DNA of 64,000 nucleotides from Variovorax sp. PBS-H4 (GTDB lineage Bacteria > Pseudomonadota > Gammaproteobacteria > Burkholderiales > Burkholderiaceae_C). Each line of letters begins with the position of its first letter. Positions within the stretch are counted from its first letter, which is position 1. Position numbers and translations under genes: made by a program. The notes below the pieces were generated by a model. The model saw only the letters and a list, made by a program, of their open reading frames with translations, made no database searches and had not been told where the DNA came from. Below are positions 1 through 7,812 of this stretch, in pieces. The stretch is from assembly GCF_901827205.1 (NCBI RefSeq), contig NZ_LR594675.1:1550001-1614000 (forward strand), written 5' to 3'.

Positions 1-1
1 C

Positions 2-334
2 TACCTCAACAAGGAATGCGATCCGATGGAAATCGTGAACGCCATCCGGACCATTTCGCTCGGCCGCCGCTACATCACGCCCGCCGTGGCCGAGTTGCTG
101 GCGCGGCAGCTTGACCGCAAGGACGATGCAGCGCCGCACGAGCAACTGTCCGAACGCGAGTTCCAGGTCTTCCTCAAGCTGGCCAAGGGTGAAACGGCGG
201 GCGACATCGCCAAAACCCTGTCGCTCTCCGTCAAGACGGTCAGCACCTACCGCACGCGCCTCATGGAGAAGATGAATCTTTCCTCCAACAGCGACCTCAC
301 GTACTACGCACTGAAGAACAAGCTGATCGATTGA
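2..334 (+). CDS. NarL/FixJ-type response regulator, C-terminal part (cut by window edge)
   Basis: The reading frame is open from the first bases of the window, so only the C-terminal end of the protein is present. It begins inside the last part of a receiver domain (YLNKECDPMEIVNAIR, typical of the alpha5 linker of NarL/UvrY proteins). A LuxR-type helix-turn-helix follows, with LSEREFQVFLKLAKGET and a recognition helix around SVKTVSTYRTRLMEKM. The family binds DNA once the missing receiver aspartate is phosphorylated. It faces a receiver-only protein encoded on the other strand 78 bp downstream, so the two may belong to one signalling locus. Its kinase is not in the window. An internal ATG at 26 exists but is not the real start. 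Confidence 0.85.
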   Translation, partial: YLNKECDPMEIVNAIRTISLGRRYITPAVAELLARQLDRKDDAAPHEQLSEREFQVFLKLAKGETAGDIAKTLSLSVKTVSTYRTRLMEKMNLSSNSDLTYYALKNKLID

Positions 335-411
335 GGCTCGCAGGCGGCCCCTGCGCGGTCGGGCGCTCCGCACGGGCGGGGCCATGAGCGTGACGACCTC
401 GCTGCGTCGCT

Positions 412-816
412 TCAGCTCGAACCCGAGGTCTGCCGCAACGTCGAGGCCTGCTCCATGCAAAAGTCGATCAGCGCGTCGATCTCGTTCGACTTGTCGAAAA
501 CTGCGTCCACGCCGAACTGGGCGCAACGCTTCCGGATGTCGGGGGTGGCGTAGTTGCTGAGCACCACGATCTTCTGATCGGGCCGGCGCGTGCTGACTGC
601 CTGCAGCACGCCCAGACCGCTGCCTTGCTTGAGAAACAGGTCGACGATGGCCAGTTCCCACTGATCGACGTTCTCTGCCAACCAGCGGACAGCCTCCGCT
701 TCGGTCTCGGCGTAGCCGACAGCGGAAATGCACGTGAGTTCTTCCAGAGTGCCGACGAGATTCTCGCGGATCGTGACGTTGTCTTCGACGATGTAAGTTT
801 TCAATCTGAGTTCCAT
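412..816 (-). CDS. Stand-alone response regulator receiver domain protein
   Basis: This 134-residue protein is essentially one CheY-like receiver domain: YIVEDN near the N-terminus gives the acidic pocket, AIVDLFLKQGSG gives the phosphoacceptor aspartate, and VVLSNYA the conserved Ser/Thr position. No output domain follows, so it would act by protein contact or in a phosphorelay. The open frame continues far upstream, but the family pattern begins at the ATG at 816 (MELRLKTYIVEDN), so that start was chosen. No strong ribosome binding site is visible. It converges on the truncated NarL-type regulator. Its partner is unknown. Confidence 0.75.
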   Translation of the reverse strand: MELRLKTYIVEDNVTIRENLVGTLEELTCISAVGYAETEAEAVRWLAENVDQWELAIVDLFLKQGSGLGVLQAVSTRRPDQKIVVLSNYATPDIRKRCAQFGVDAVFDKSNEIDALIDFCMEQASTLRQTSGSS

Positions 817-1098
817 GGAGAACCGCGCGTCTGCCTGGAATGAAACTTCGCGACCTTGGCGGATGACTGTGACGAAAGCTAGCTTCTGTTGCCGCAAATG
901 ACCAAGCGGGATCATGCAGCCTGCGAGCGCCTCCGGCTGTAGGTCCATTCTTACGAGTTCTGTGGTCTGGCTGCCCGTAGGTGGCGCCCGACAGTTGCTG
1001 CGGTCCAGCGCCGACCCGCAGGCAGTGCCACGCCGCTTAGCCTTCGATGCAGTCGGGTTGCAGCGGTCCTGCGGCAGCTCCTTCACCAAGGTGCCAAG

Positions 1099-1305
1099 AT
1101 GAAGATGATTTGGAACTATGGGGCTGTCAGCCTGTTGACCCTGGCCGCCGCTGCAGTTGTGGCGCTTGGGGAACCTGCGAATGCCGAGCTGAAATTGGTC
1201 GAGGCCACGACCGCTGCTGCGAAATTGGGCACCACTGCCCTTGGTTTCCTCGCCTCGCCCGCGTCCATCACCTCCACGCCGGACCGCAAGACGACCGTGC
1301 CGTGA
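1099..1305 (+). CDS. Small putative exported protein, unknown function
   Basis: This 68-residue ORF has an AAGG ribosome binding site 7 nt before the ATG. Its N-terminus looks like a signal peptide: MKMIWNY, then an alanine/leucine-rich core, then a possible cleavage site after PANA. The remaining roughly 40 residues (LKLVEATTAAAKLGTTALGF and a Thr/Pro-rich tail) match no family I recognise. Its stop codon overlaps the likely GTG start of the AsmA-family gene, which suggests translational coupling. The ORF is short and in high-GC DNA, so it may not be a real gene. Confidence 0.42.
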   Translation: MKMIWNYGAVSLLTLAAAAVVALGEPANAELKLVEATTAAAKLGTTALGFLASPASITSTPDRKTTVP

Positions 1306-3320
1306 CGACGCCGCCCACCCGAAAGCCCCGTTCGCCGATTTGGATGAGGATCGGCGCGACGGTCCTGGGGCTGGTTGCAGCGCTTCTGCTGCTGCTCGCC
1401 CTGTTTCCATGGGATACGCTGCGCGGTCCGATCAACCGCTACATCAGCGAGAAGACCGGGCGAAAATTCGAGATTACCCGTCGCCTGGATGTCGATCTGG
1501 GGTTGCGCACCGCGACCGTGAAACTCGACGGTATCGAGTTCGCCAACCCTTCGTGGGCGCGGGAGCCCTACCTGGTCCGGGCCGAGCGCGCCACCTTCGA
1601 CATCCGGCTGTGGCCGCTGTTGGCAAAGCGGGTCGTGATTCCTCACATCTTTCTGGCCTCGCCCGTGCTGGGACTGCAGATGGAAGAGGACGGCCGGCGC
1701 ACTTGGGCCTTGGGCAAGGACACCGCGGACGAGGGTACCGTGCCAGTCATCGGGCTTTTGGAAGTCGACCAGGGCACGCTCGACTTCCTGGCGTCACACC
1801 TCGGCGTCGACCTGCACGCCGACTTCAGCTACGACAGCGGCCGGGGTGAGTTGCCTCTCGACTTTCGCGTTAAAGGCCGTTACCAGCGTCAGCCGCTGAC
1901 GGCCCAGGGTCGGACCGGCAACGTGCTGCAGCTCAACGCCGCCGGCCAGCCCCCCTTTCCCCTGGAGATCGATGCGGCGGCCGGCCACACGCATCTGAAG
2001 GCCAAGGGCAGCGTGGCCGAATTGGCAAGCCTGGACGGGGTCGATGCCCGTTTCGATCTCAAGGGCCAGAACCTGGGCGACCTGTACGGATTGCTCGGAA
2101 TCGCCTTGCCCCAGACCTCTCCGTACGCGTTGAGCGGCGAACTGCGCAAGCGCGGCAAGCTGTGGGAGGCTGCAGGTCTCCAGGGCAAGCTGGGCCTGTC
2201 CGATATTGGCGGCGACATGAAATACGACCAGGCGCCGAAGGTGCCCTCCCTGTCCGGTACGCTGCGCTCGCGCGTGATGGACATGGACGACCTCGGCCCG
2301 CTCATCGGCCTGCCGCCCACCGAGCGCTCCGCCAAGGCCATCGAGGGCCTGACGCCGCCGCCGAGCATCACCGAGGTCAAGCGGGCGCAGCGCGATGCCG
2401 GCCGCAAGGTGCTGCCCGCGGCCACGCTGGACTTCGAGCGGCTGCGCGCCATGAATGCCGACGTGAAGTACACGGCCGACCGCATCAAGAACGTTCGCGA
2501 GCTCCCGCTGGACAAGGGCAGCGTACAAGTGAAACTGCGGGATGGCGTGTTGGCGCTCGATCCATTGAACCTGGGCGTGGCCGGCGGGTCGATTGCCGGC
2601 GCCGTACGCATCGACGGCGCGCAGAACCCGGCCGACATCCGCGCCAGGCTGGATGTGCGCGGGATGCAGCTCAGCAGGCTGGTGCCCAAGATCGAAACCA
2701 TGCGCAGCAGCTTCGGCAAGCTCGATGGGCGGATCAATCTCTCCGGACGCGGCAACTCGGTGGCGAGCTGGCTGGGCCATGCTTCTGGCGACGTCGCCGC
2801 ACTCACCGGCCGCGGCGAGTTCAGCAATCTGCTGCTGGAGTTCATGGGGCTGGATGGCGGCGAGATCATCAAGTTTCTTCTGCGTGGCGACAAGAACGTG
2901 GTGCTGCGCTGCGCCGCGATGGCCTTCGATGTCGACAAGGGCGTCATGGTGAGCCGCAGCGTCGTGCTGGATACGGAGGACACCCTATTCAGCGCGAGCG
3001 GCCGGGCCGACCTGGCGAAGGAGACGCTGGACTTCGTGGTGCGGCCGCAACCCAAGGACAAGAGCATCCTGTCCTTGCGCACGCCGCTGGTCATCGGCGG
3101 AACCTTTGCCTCGCCCCGAGCGGGCCTGGAGGCCGGATCGCTGGCCGCACGCGGCGCCGCGGCTGTCCTGCTGGGGGCGCTCAACCCCTTGCTCGCGCTG
3201 GCAGCGACGGTGGAGACGGGGCCCGGATCCGATGCCGACTGCCAGGCGGTGCTTGCCCAGGCCAAGCAGCCGAGTGCCGGCGAGGCGGCAGCCGGCGCAG
3301 CGAAAGCCAGGAAGCAGTAG
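1302..3320 (+). CDS. AsmA family protein
   Basis: The protein is about 672 residues. After a short basic N-terminus it has one membrane segment (ATVLGLVAALLLLLALFPWD). Next comes the AsmA signature, in which a helix ends in SEKTGRKFEI and leads into a long beta-rich repeat region. The C-terminal half carries the AsmA pattern of low-complexity strands (DLKGQNLGDLYGLLGIALP, SASGRADLAKETLDFVVRP). AsmA-like proteins are inner-membrane-anchored, extend into the periplasm, and are linked to phospholipid transport and outer-membrane assembly. The start taken is the GTG at 1302, which overlaps the stop of the small upstream ORF; ATG at 1344 is an alternative. The gene converges on moeB. Confidence 0.82.
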   Translation: MTTPPTRKPRSPIWMRIGATVLGLVAALLLLLALFPWDTLRGPINRYISEKTGRKFEITRRLDVDLGLRTATVKLDGIEFANPSWAREPYLVRAERATFDIRLWPLLAKRVVIPHIFLASPVLGLQMEEDGRRTWALGKDTADEGTVPVIGLLEVDQGTLDFLASHLGVDLHADFSYDSGRGELPLDFRVKGRYQRQPLTAQGRTGNVLQLNAAGQPPFPLEIDAAAGHTHLKAKGSVAELASLDGVDARFDLKGQNLGDLYGLLGIALPQTSPYALSGELRKRGKLWEAAGLQGKLGLSDIGGDMKYDQAPKVPSLSGTLRSRVMDMDDLGPLIGLPPTERSAKAIEGLTPPPSITEVKRAQRDAGRKVLPAATLDFERLRAMNADVKYTADRIKNVRELPLDKGSVQVKLRDGVLALDPLNLGVAGGSIAGAVRIDGAQNPADIRARLDVRGMQLSRLVPKIETMRSSFGKLDGRINLSGRGNSVASWLGHASGDVAALTGRGEFSNLLLEFMGLDGGEIIKFLLRGDKNVVLRCAAMAFDVDKGVMVSRSVVLDTEDTLFSASGRADLAKETLDFVVRPQPKDKSILSLRTPLVIGGTFASPRAGLEAGSLAARGAAAVLLGALNPLLALAATVETGPGSDADCQAVLAQAKQPSAGEAAAGAAKARKQ

Positions 3321-3341
3321 CGGCGATCTTGCGGGCGGCGA

Positions 3342-4106
3342 TCAGCTCGCGGCCGCAGGCCGGTGGCCGCAGACGCTGCAGCTTGGGTCGCGCGCCACTT
3401 GCAATGTGTCGAAGGCCGTGCGGCGTCCGTCAAACATCAGCAGCCTGCCCGCCAGCGAAGGGCCGATGCCGGCCAGCAGCTTCAGCGCCTCGTGCGCCTC
3501 CAGCGTCCCGATGGTGCCCACCACCGGCGCGAAAACGCCGAGCACGGCGCAACGCGTTTCCTCGAAATTGGCGTCGGGAGGAAACAGGCAGGCGTAGCAG
3601 GGCGAGGCGTCATCGCGTGTGTCGTACACGCTCAGCTGACCGTCGAAGCGGATGGCCGCCCCTGCCACCAGCGGTTTGCCCGCAGCCACGCAGGCGCGGT
3701 TCACGGCATGCCGGGTGGCAAAGTTGTCGCTGCAGTCGATCACCACGTCGGCGGTCGCCACCAGGCGTTGAAGCAGAGCCTCGTCGGCCCTCTGCGCGTG
3801 GGTGTCGATGCGGATCTCCGGATTGATGTCTTGCATCGCCGCGGCTGCGGATTCGACCTTGGCGCGGCCGACACGGGCGGTGCCGTGGGCGATCTGGCGC
3901 TGGAGGTTGGTGAGGTCGACCTCGTCATCGTCGACCAGCGTGATATGGCCGACGCCGGCCGCTGCCAGGTAGAGCACGACAGGGGAGCCCAGCCCGCCGG
4001 CGCCGATCACCAATGCGTGGGCGGCGCTGACCCGCTCCTGGCCGTCGATACCGAATTCCTCGAGGAGGATGTGGCGCGAGTAGCGCAGCAGGTCCTGGTC
4101 TTCCAT
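3342..4106 (-). CDS. moeB: Molybdopterin-synthase adenylyltransferase MoeB / ThiF-HesA family
   Basis: This 254-residue E1-like enzyme adenylates the C-terminal glycine of a sulfur-carrier protein (MoaD or ThiS). Visible are the N-terminal YSRHILL helix, the nucleotide loop GAGGLG (residues 35-40), the DxDxVDLTNLQRQ segment, and two zinc-binding Cys pairs (CYAC and the C-terminal CSVC). Length matches MoeB. It lies downstream of ctpA on the same strand, with 54 bp between them. The family includes both MoeB and ThiF; the choice of MoeB rests on length and fits the two molybdopterin formate dehydrogenases of this window, but ThiF activity cannot be excluded. Confidence 0.85.
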   Translation of the reverse strand: MEDQDLLRYSRHILLEEFGIDGQERVSAAHALVIGAGGLGSPVVLYLAAAGVGHITLVDDDEVDLTNLQRQIAHGTARVGRAKVESAAAAMQDINPEIRIDTHAQRADEALLQRLVATADVVIDCSDNFATRHAVNRACVAAGKPLVAGAAIRFDGQLSVYDTRDDASPCYACLFPPDANFEETRCAVLGVFAPVVGTIGTLEAHEALKLLAGIGPSLAGRLLMFDGRRTAFDTLQVARDPSCSVCGHRPAAAS

Positions 4107-4130
4107 GCGGCGCCCGGAACCGATACCGGC

Positions 4131-4147
4131 GCTCCCCCGAGGGGAGC
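4131..4147 (-). terminator. Short GC hairpin between ctpA and moeB
   Basis: GCTCCCC and GGGGAGC form a 7-bp stem with a 3-nt loop, 14 nt past the ctpA stop codon. There is no T-run after it on the minus strand, so it could slow transcription or protect the 3' end rather than act as a full terminator. Confidence 0.3.
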
Positions 4148-4160
4148 TGGCGTGGCCGGA

Positions 4161-5603
4161 TCAGTTTTCCTTCTTCTCTTCCTTGTTCTCGACGATGACC
4201 TGTGTCTTGCTCACGAGCACGGGCTGGCCCTTGAGCCGGTTCAGCGCCTGCACCAGTGGGAAGTCCTTCTCGTTGCCGAACTCGGGCACCTTGCGGTCCT
4301 GCGGCGGCTTCTTGGCTTCCTCTTCGAGGCGTTTGCGCGCCTCGTCGCGGGCCTTTTCGCGCTCGGGGTCCTTGGCCTCGGGGCCTTGGCCGCTCGCCAG
4401 GTGCTTCTCGAGGTCGGCCTCGCGCATGCGCAGCGCCGCGAAGGGGCTGCCTTCGGCGCTCTCATCGACCAGGACGTTGGGCACGATGCCCTTGGCCTGT
4501 ATCGAGGTGCCGCTCGGCGTGTAGTAGCGTGCCGTCGTGATCTTGAGGCCGGTGTCCGGCCCGAGCGGGCGTACGGTCTGCACCGAGCCCTTGCCAAATG
4601 TCTGGCTGCCCATCACGATGGCGCGCTTGTGGTCCTGCAGCGCGCCGGCCACGATTTCACTGGCGGAAGCCGAACCTTCGTTCACCAGCACCACCAGCGG
4701 CACCGTCTTGAGTCCTGGCGGCAGGTTGCGCAGCGGGTCGCTGCCGGCGCGGCGCTGGTAGAACTCGGGCGCGGCCTTGTAGACGGACTTGCTCTCGGGC
4801 AACTGGCCGTCGGTCGAGACCACCGTGACGTTCTCGGGCAGGAATGCGGCCGAGATCGCCACTGCCGCGTCAAGGAGGCCGCCCGGATCGTTGCGCAAGT
4901 CCAGCACCAGACCCTTGAGGTTGGGCTCCTGCTTGTAGATTTCCTCGACCTTCTTGACGAAGTCGTCGACCGTGCGCTCCTGGAACTGCGACAGCCGGAT
5001 CCAGCCATAGCCGGGTTCCATCACCTTGCCTCGCACCGATTGGGTCCGGATCTCCTCGCGCGTGATGGTCACCGGGAAGGTGCGGTTCTCATCCTTGCGG
5101 AAGATCGTCAGCAGCACCTTGGTGTTGGCTTCGCCGCGCATGCGTTTCACAGCCTCGTTGAGCGAAAGCCCGCGCACCGCGGTGTCGTCGATGCGGGTGA
5201 TCATGTCGTTGGGCTTGAGGCCGGCGCGGAAGGCCGGCGAGCCCTCGATCGGCGATACGACCTTGATCAGGCCGTCCTCTTGGGAGATCTCGATGCCCAC
5301 GCCGACGAAGCGGCCGGTGGTGCCCTCTCGAAATTCCTTGAAGGACTTCTTGTCGAAGTACTGCGAATGCGGATCGAGCCCGGCGACCATGCCGGAGATC
5401 GCGTCGGAGATGAGCTTCTTCTCGTCGACCTGTTCGACGTAGTCGCTCTTCACCATGCCGAACACGGCCGCGAGCTGCTGCAGTTCTTCGAGTGGGAGAG
5501 GGGCGAGGGAACCTCGTGCAACTGTTTGCAACGAGACCGTGGTCAGCGCGCCGGCAACGGCGCCGGCTGCGACCCAGCCGGTGATCTTGAGTTTCTGCCC
5601 CAT
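4161..5603 (-). CDS. ctpA: C-terminal processing protease, S41 family (CtpA/Prc)
   Basis: The protein is 480 residues. It has an N-terminal membrane anchor or signal (residues 8-27), a PDZ domain at about 95-180 (FVGVGIEISQ, SPAFRAGLKPNDMI), and an S41 peptidase core. The catalytic Ser lies in the SASASE motif (residues 311-316) and the Lys in FGKG (Lys338). These enzymes cut proteins near their C-termini in the periplasm. The tail after about residue 400 is Lys/Glu-rich and probably disordered. A -10-like TATATT lies about 28 nt upstream of the start. moeB follows on the same strand and gpmA lies upstream. Confidence 0.93.
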   Translation of the reverse strand: MGQKLKITGWVAAGAVAGALTTVSLQTVARGSLAPLPLEELQQLAAVFGMVKSDYVEQVDEKKLISDAISGMVAGLDPHSQYFDKKSFKEFREGTTGRFVGVGIEISQEDGLIKVVSPIEGSPAFRAGLKPNDMITRIDDTAVRGLSLNEAVKRMRGEANTKVLLTIFRKDENRTFPVTITREEIRTQSVRGKVMEPGYGWIRLSQFQERTVDDFVKKVEEIYKQEPNLKGLVLDLRNDPGGLLDAAVAISAAFLPENVTVVSTDGQLPESKSVYKAAPEFYQRRAGSDPLRNLPPGLKTVPLVVLVNEGSASASEIVAGALQDHKRAIVMGSQTFGKGSVQTVRPLGPDTGLKITTARYYTPSGTSIQAKGIVPNVLVDESAEGSPFAALRMREADLEKHLASGQGPEAKDPEREKARDEARKRLEEEAKKPPQDRKVPEFGNEKDFPLVQALNRLKGQPVLVSKTQVIVENKEEKKEN

Positions 5604-5630
5604 TTAAATGTCCTTGTCGCCTGTCAAACC

Positions 5631-5660
5631 AATATACACAGCTTGGAAGCAAGTTGTCTG
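5631..5660 (-). promoter_or_regulatory. Candidate promoter of ctpA
   Basis: On the minus strand, CAGACA (5660-5655) and TATATT (5636-5631) are separated by 18 nt, a sigma-70-like arrangement ending 27 nt upstream of the ctpA ATG. The -35 match is weak. Confidence 0.35.
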
Positions 5661-5704
5661 CCGTGGTTCCGCGTATCCGAGGGCGCCGCGGCAGATTTAC
5701 TGGC

Positions 5705-6448
5705 TCAGGCTTTGCCTTGTGCGGCGACCGCGGCTGCCGCCTTCTCGGCGGCTGCCGCGTCGCCGAGGTAGTAGTGCCGCAGCGGCTTGAGCTCGTCGTC
5801 GAGCTCGTAGACCAGCGGGATGCCATTCGGAATGTTGAGGCCGACGATGTCCTCGTCGGAGATGCCGTCGAGGTATTTGACCAGGGCGCGGATCGAATTG
5901 CCGTGCGCTGCCACCACGAGGCGCCGGCCGGCGCGGATCGCAGGAGCCATCGATTCGTTCCAGAAGGGCAGTACGCGCGCCACGGTGTCCTTGAGGCATT
6001 CGGTCAGCGGCACCTGTTCGGGCGCCAGCTTGGCGTAGCGGGGATCGCCGCGCTCGCTGCGCGGATCGGTGGGCTCGAGCGGCGGGGGTGGCACGCTGTA
6101 GCTGCGGCGCCAGATCAGCACCTGGTCGTCGCCGTACTTCTTGGCGGTCTCGGCCTTGTTGAGGCCCTGGAGCCCGCCATAGTGGCGCTCGTTGAGGCGC
6201 CATGAATGCACCACGGGCAGCCAGGTGCGGTCCAACTCGTCGAGCGTGTGCCACAGCGTGCGGGTGGCGCGCTTGAGCACGCTGGTGTAGGCCACATCGA
6301 AGTCGTATCCCTCGGACTTCAGCAGGCGTCCGGCCTGCTTGGCCTGCTCGATGCCGAGTGGAGTGAGGTCGACATCGGTCCAGCCGGTGAAGCGGTTTTC
6401 GAGATTCCAGGTCGATTCGCCGTGGCGGATCAGTACCAGTTTGTGCAT
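5705..6448 (-). CDS. gpmA: 2,3-bisphosphoglycerate-dependent phosphoglycerate mutase
   Basis: This 247-residue protein interconverts 3- and 2-phosphoglycerate in glycolysis and gluconeogenesis. It opens with LVLIRHGESTWN, which carries the phospho-accepting His9. It also has the family segments NRFTGWTDVDL, NERHYGGLQGLNK and the second catalytic His in VAAHGNSIRALVK. Length fits dPGM; the C-terminus is extended by an Ala-rich tail. It is transcribed away from the rhodanese gene, with a 73-bp shared intergenic region. Confidence 0.96.
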   Translation of the reverse strand: MHKLVLIRHGESTWNLENRFTGWTDVDLTPLGIEQAKQAGRLLKSEGYDFDVAYTSVLKRATRTLWHTLDELDRTWLPVVHSWRLNERHYGGLQGLNKAETAKKYGDDQVLIWRRSYSVPPPPLEPTDPRSERGDPRYAKLAPEQVPLTECLKDTVARVLPFWNESMAPAIRAGRRLVVAAHGNSIRALVKYLDGISDEDIVGLNIPNGIPLVYELDDELKPLRHYYLGDAAAAEKAAAAVAAQGKA

Positions 6449-6521
6449 GGGGGAGGCCTTTGGGAACGCTTGCCGAAACCCGACATTCTAAAATCCGCGG
6501 TTTGACACTCAAGAGAACACC

Positions 6522-6929
6522 GTGAAATTCATCGTCGACAACTGGATGCTGATCCTGATCGCGCTCAGCTCCGGCGGCATGCTGGCCTGGCCGCTGCTGC
6601 GTGGGGCCACCTCCGGATCGCTGACGGCGCAGGGCGCGGTGCAGCTGATCAACCGCGAGCGCGCCGTCGTGGTCGATGTGCGCGAACCCGAGGAATTCGC
6701 CTCCGGCCACATGATCGGCGCCAGGAACGTGCCGCTCAATCAGCTCGAGGCCAAGCTCGCTTCCGCAGTCAAGAACAAGACGGTGCCGCTGCTGCTGGTG
6801 TGCGCCACCGGGGCGCGGGCGCAGCGCGCCGTGGCCATCGCCAAGAAACTCGGCTACGAGCAAGCCCAAGCCGTGGCTGGTGGGCTGAAATCCTGGAAAG
6901 AGGCTAATCTGCCGGTTGAAAAGGCCTGA
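6522..6929 (+). CDS. Membrane-anchored rhodanese-like protein
   Basis: This 135-residue protein has one N-terminal membrane segment (WMLILIALSSGGMLAWPLL), followed by a single rhodanese domain. Visible are VVDVREPEEFASGHMIGARNVPL and the active-site loop VCATGARA with its cysteine. Rhodaneses carry a persulfide on this Cys. The gene starts with GTG or ATG close to 6522 and precedes grxC and secB, a gene order common in betaproteobacteria that suggests a redox or export operon. The sulfur acceptor is not evident. A second candidate reading as part of a larger fused protein is not supported. Confidence 0.88.
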   Translation: MKFIVDNWMLILIALSSGGMLAWPLLRGATSGSLTAQGAVQLINRERAVVVDVREPEEFASGHMIGARNVPLNQLEAKLASAVKNKTVPLLLVCATGARAQRAVAIAKKLGYEQAQAVAGGLKSWKEANLPVEKA

Positions 6930-6942
6930 ACTTTCCATCCAC

Positions 6943-7212
6943 ATGAGCACGATGCAAGCTGTCAAGATGTACACCACCGCCGTCTGCCCCTACTGCATTC
7001 GCGCGAAGCAAATCCTCAAAGCCAAGGGCGTCGAAGAGATCGAGGAGATCCGCATCGACGGTGATCCGCAAGCCCGCATCACGATGATGAACATCACCCA
7101 GCGGCGCACCGTGCCCCAGATCTTCATCGGCGACACGCATGTCGGCGGCTGCGACGACCTGATCGCCCTCGACAGCCGCGGCGCGCTGGTGCCGCTGCTG
7201 CAGGGCGGCTGA
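6943..7212 (+). CDS. grxC: Glutaredoxin 3
   Basis: This 89-residue glutaredoxin has the dithiol active site CPYC (Cys15 and Cys18), the cis-proline segment RRTVPQIFIGDTHVGGCDDL, and the full thioredoxin-like fold length. It reduces disulfides and glutathione mixed disulfides using glutathione. The start at ATG 6943 (MSTMQAVKMYTT) is preferred; ATG 6952 is an alternative. It begins 13 nt after the rhodanese gene and ends just before a strong terminator hairpin. Confidence 0.95.
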   Translation: MSTMQAVKMYTTAVCPYCIRAKQILKAKGVEEIEEIRIDGDPQARITMMNITQRRTVPQIFIGDTHVGGCDDLIALDSRGALVPLLQGG

Positions 7213-7219
7213 GCGCCGC

Positions 7220-7241
7220 GGGGCGATAATCGCCCCTTTTT
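7220..7241 (+). terminator. Rho-independent terminator after grxC
   Basis: GGGGCGA and TCGCCCC form a perfect 7-bp stem with a TAA loop, followed directly by TTTTT. It starts 8 nt after the grxC stop codon. The embedded GATAAT could pass for a -10 box, but no matching -35 is present. Confidence 0.75.
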
Positions 7242-7260
7242 CCACCATCCGAACACGCCA

Positions 7261-7301
7261 GCCCGCCGTCGGGACACCTCTTCCCCGGCGGGCGTTGTTT
7301 T
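7261..7301 (+). promoter_or_regulatory. Hairpin in the secB leader
   Basis: GCCCGCCG (7261-7268) pairs with CGGCGGGC (7286-7293), with a 17-nt loop, and is followed by GTTGTTTT. It lies 20-60 nt upstream of the secB ATG. It could be a second terminator or an mRNA leader structure; which one cannot be told from sequence. Confidence 0.35.
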
Positions 7302-7319
7302 GACCTTCGAAAGTTCTTC

Positions 7320-7784
7320 ATGGCCGATCAGCAAGCCCAAGATCCCGTCTTCCAGATCCAGCGCGTCTACCTGAAAGACCTGTCGCTCGAGCAGCCGAAC
7401 TCGCCGGCCATCCTGCTGGAGCAGGAGCAACCCACGGTCGACATCCAGCTCGGCGTCGATGCCCAGCCGGTGACCGACGGCATCTTCGAGATCACCGTTT
7501 CGGCCACCGTGCAGACCAAGATCCAGGACCGCACCGTGTTCCTGGTCGAGGCCAAGCAAGCCGGCATCTTCGAAATCCGCAACCTGCCGGAAGAGCAGAT
7601 GGGCCCGATCCTCGGCATCGCGTGCCCGCAGATCGTCTACCCCTACCTGCGCGGCAATGTGGCCGACGTCATTCAGCGCGGCGGGTTCCCGCCGGTGCAC
7701 CTGGCCGAGATCAACTTCCAGGCCATGTTCGAGCAGCAGCAGGCGCAGGCGGCCGGCCAGGCCTCGCCGATCGTTACCCAGTAG
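7320..7784 (+). CDS. secB: Protein-export chaperone SecB
   Basis: This 154-residue protein shows the SecB pattern: FQIQRVYLKDLSLEQPNSP at the N-terminus, then LEQEQPTVDIQLGV, and the C-terminal half with LGIACPQIVYPYLRGNVADV and FPPVHLAEINFQAMFEQQ. SecB is a cytoplasmic tetramer that holds precursor proteins unfolded and passes them to SecA. It is followed 28 bp later by gpsA; the secB-gpsA order is also known from enterobacteria. Confidence 0.97.
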   Translation: MADQQAQDPVFQIQRVYLKDLSLEQPNSPAILLEQEQPTVDIQLGVDAQPVTDGIFEITVSATVQTKIQDRTVFLVEAKQAGIFEIRNLPEEQMGPILGIACPQIVYPYLRGNVADVIQRGGFPPVHLAEINFQAMFEQQQAQAAGQASPIVTQ

Positions 7785-7812
7785 AACGCCACGAGGCATT
7801 GCGCAGCCGCCG

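Noticed and set aside
412..1410. Single 332-codon protein on the minus strand
   Set aside because: Only the last 134 residues show a domain; the upstream part is Arg/Gly/Pro-rich antisense sequence overlapping the small exported protein gene and the start of the AsmA gene.
7225..7230. GATAAT as -10 box for secB
   Set aside because: It lies inside a perfect hairpin followed by a T-run, and there is no -35 at the right distance; the terminator reading is better.
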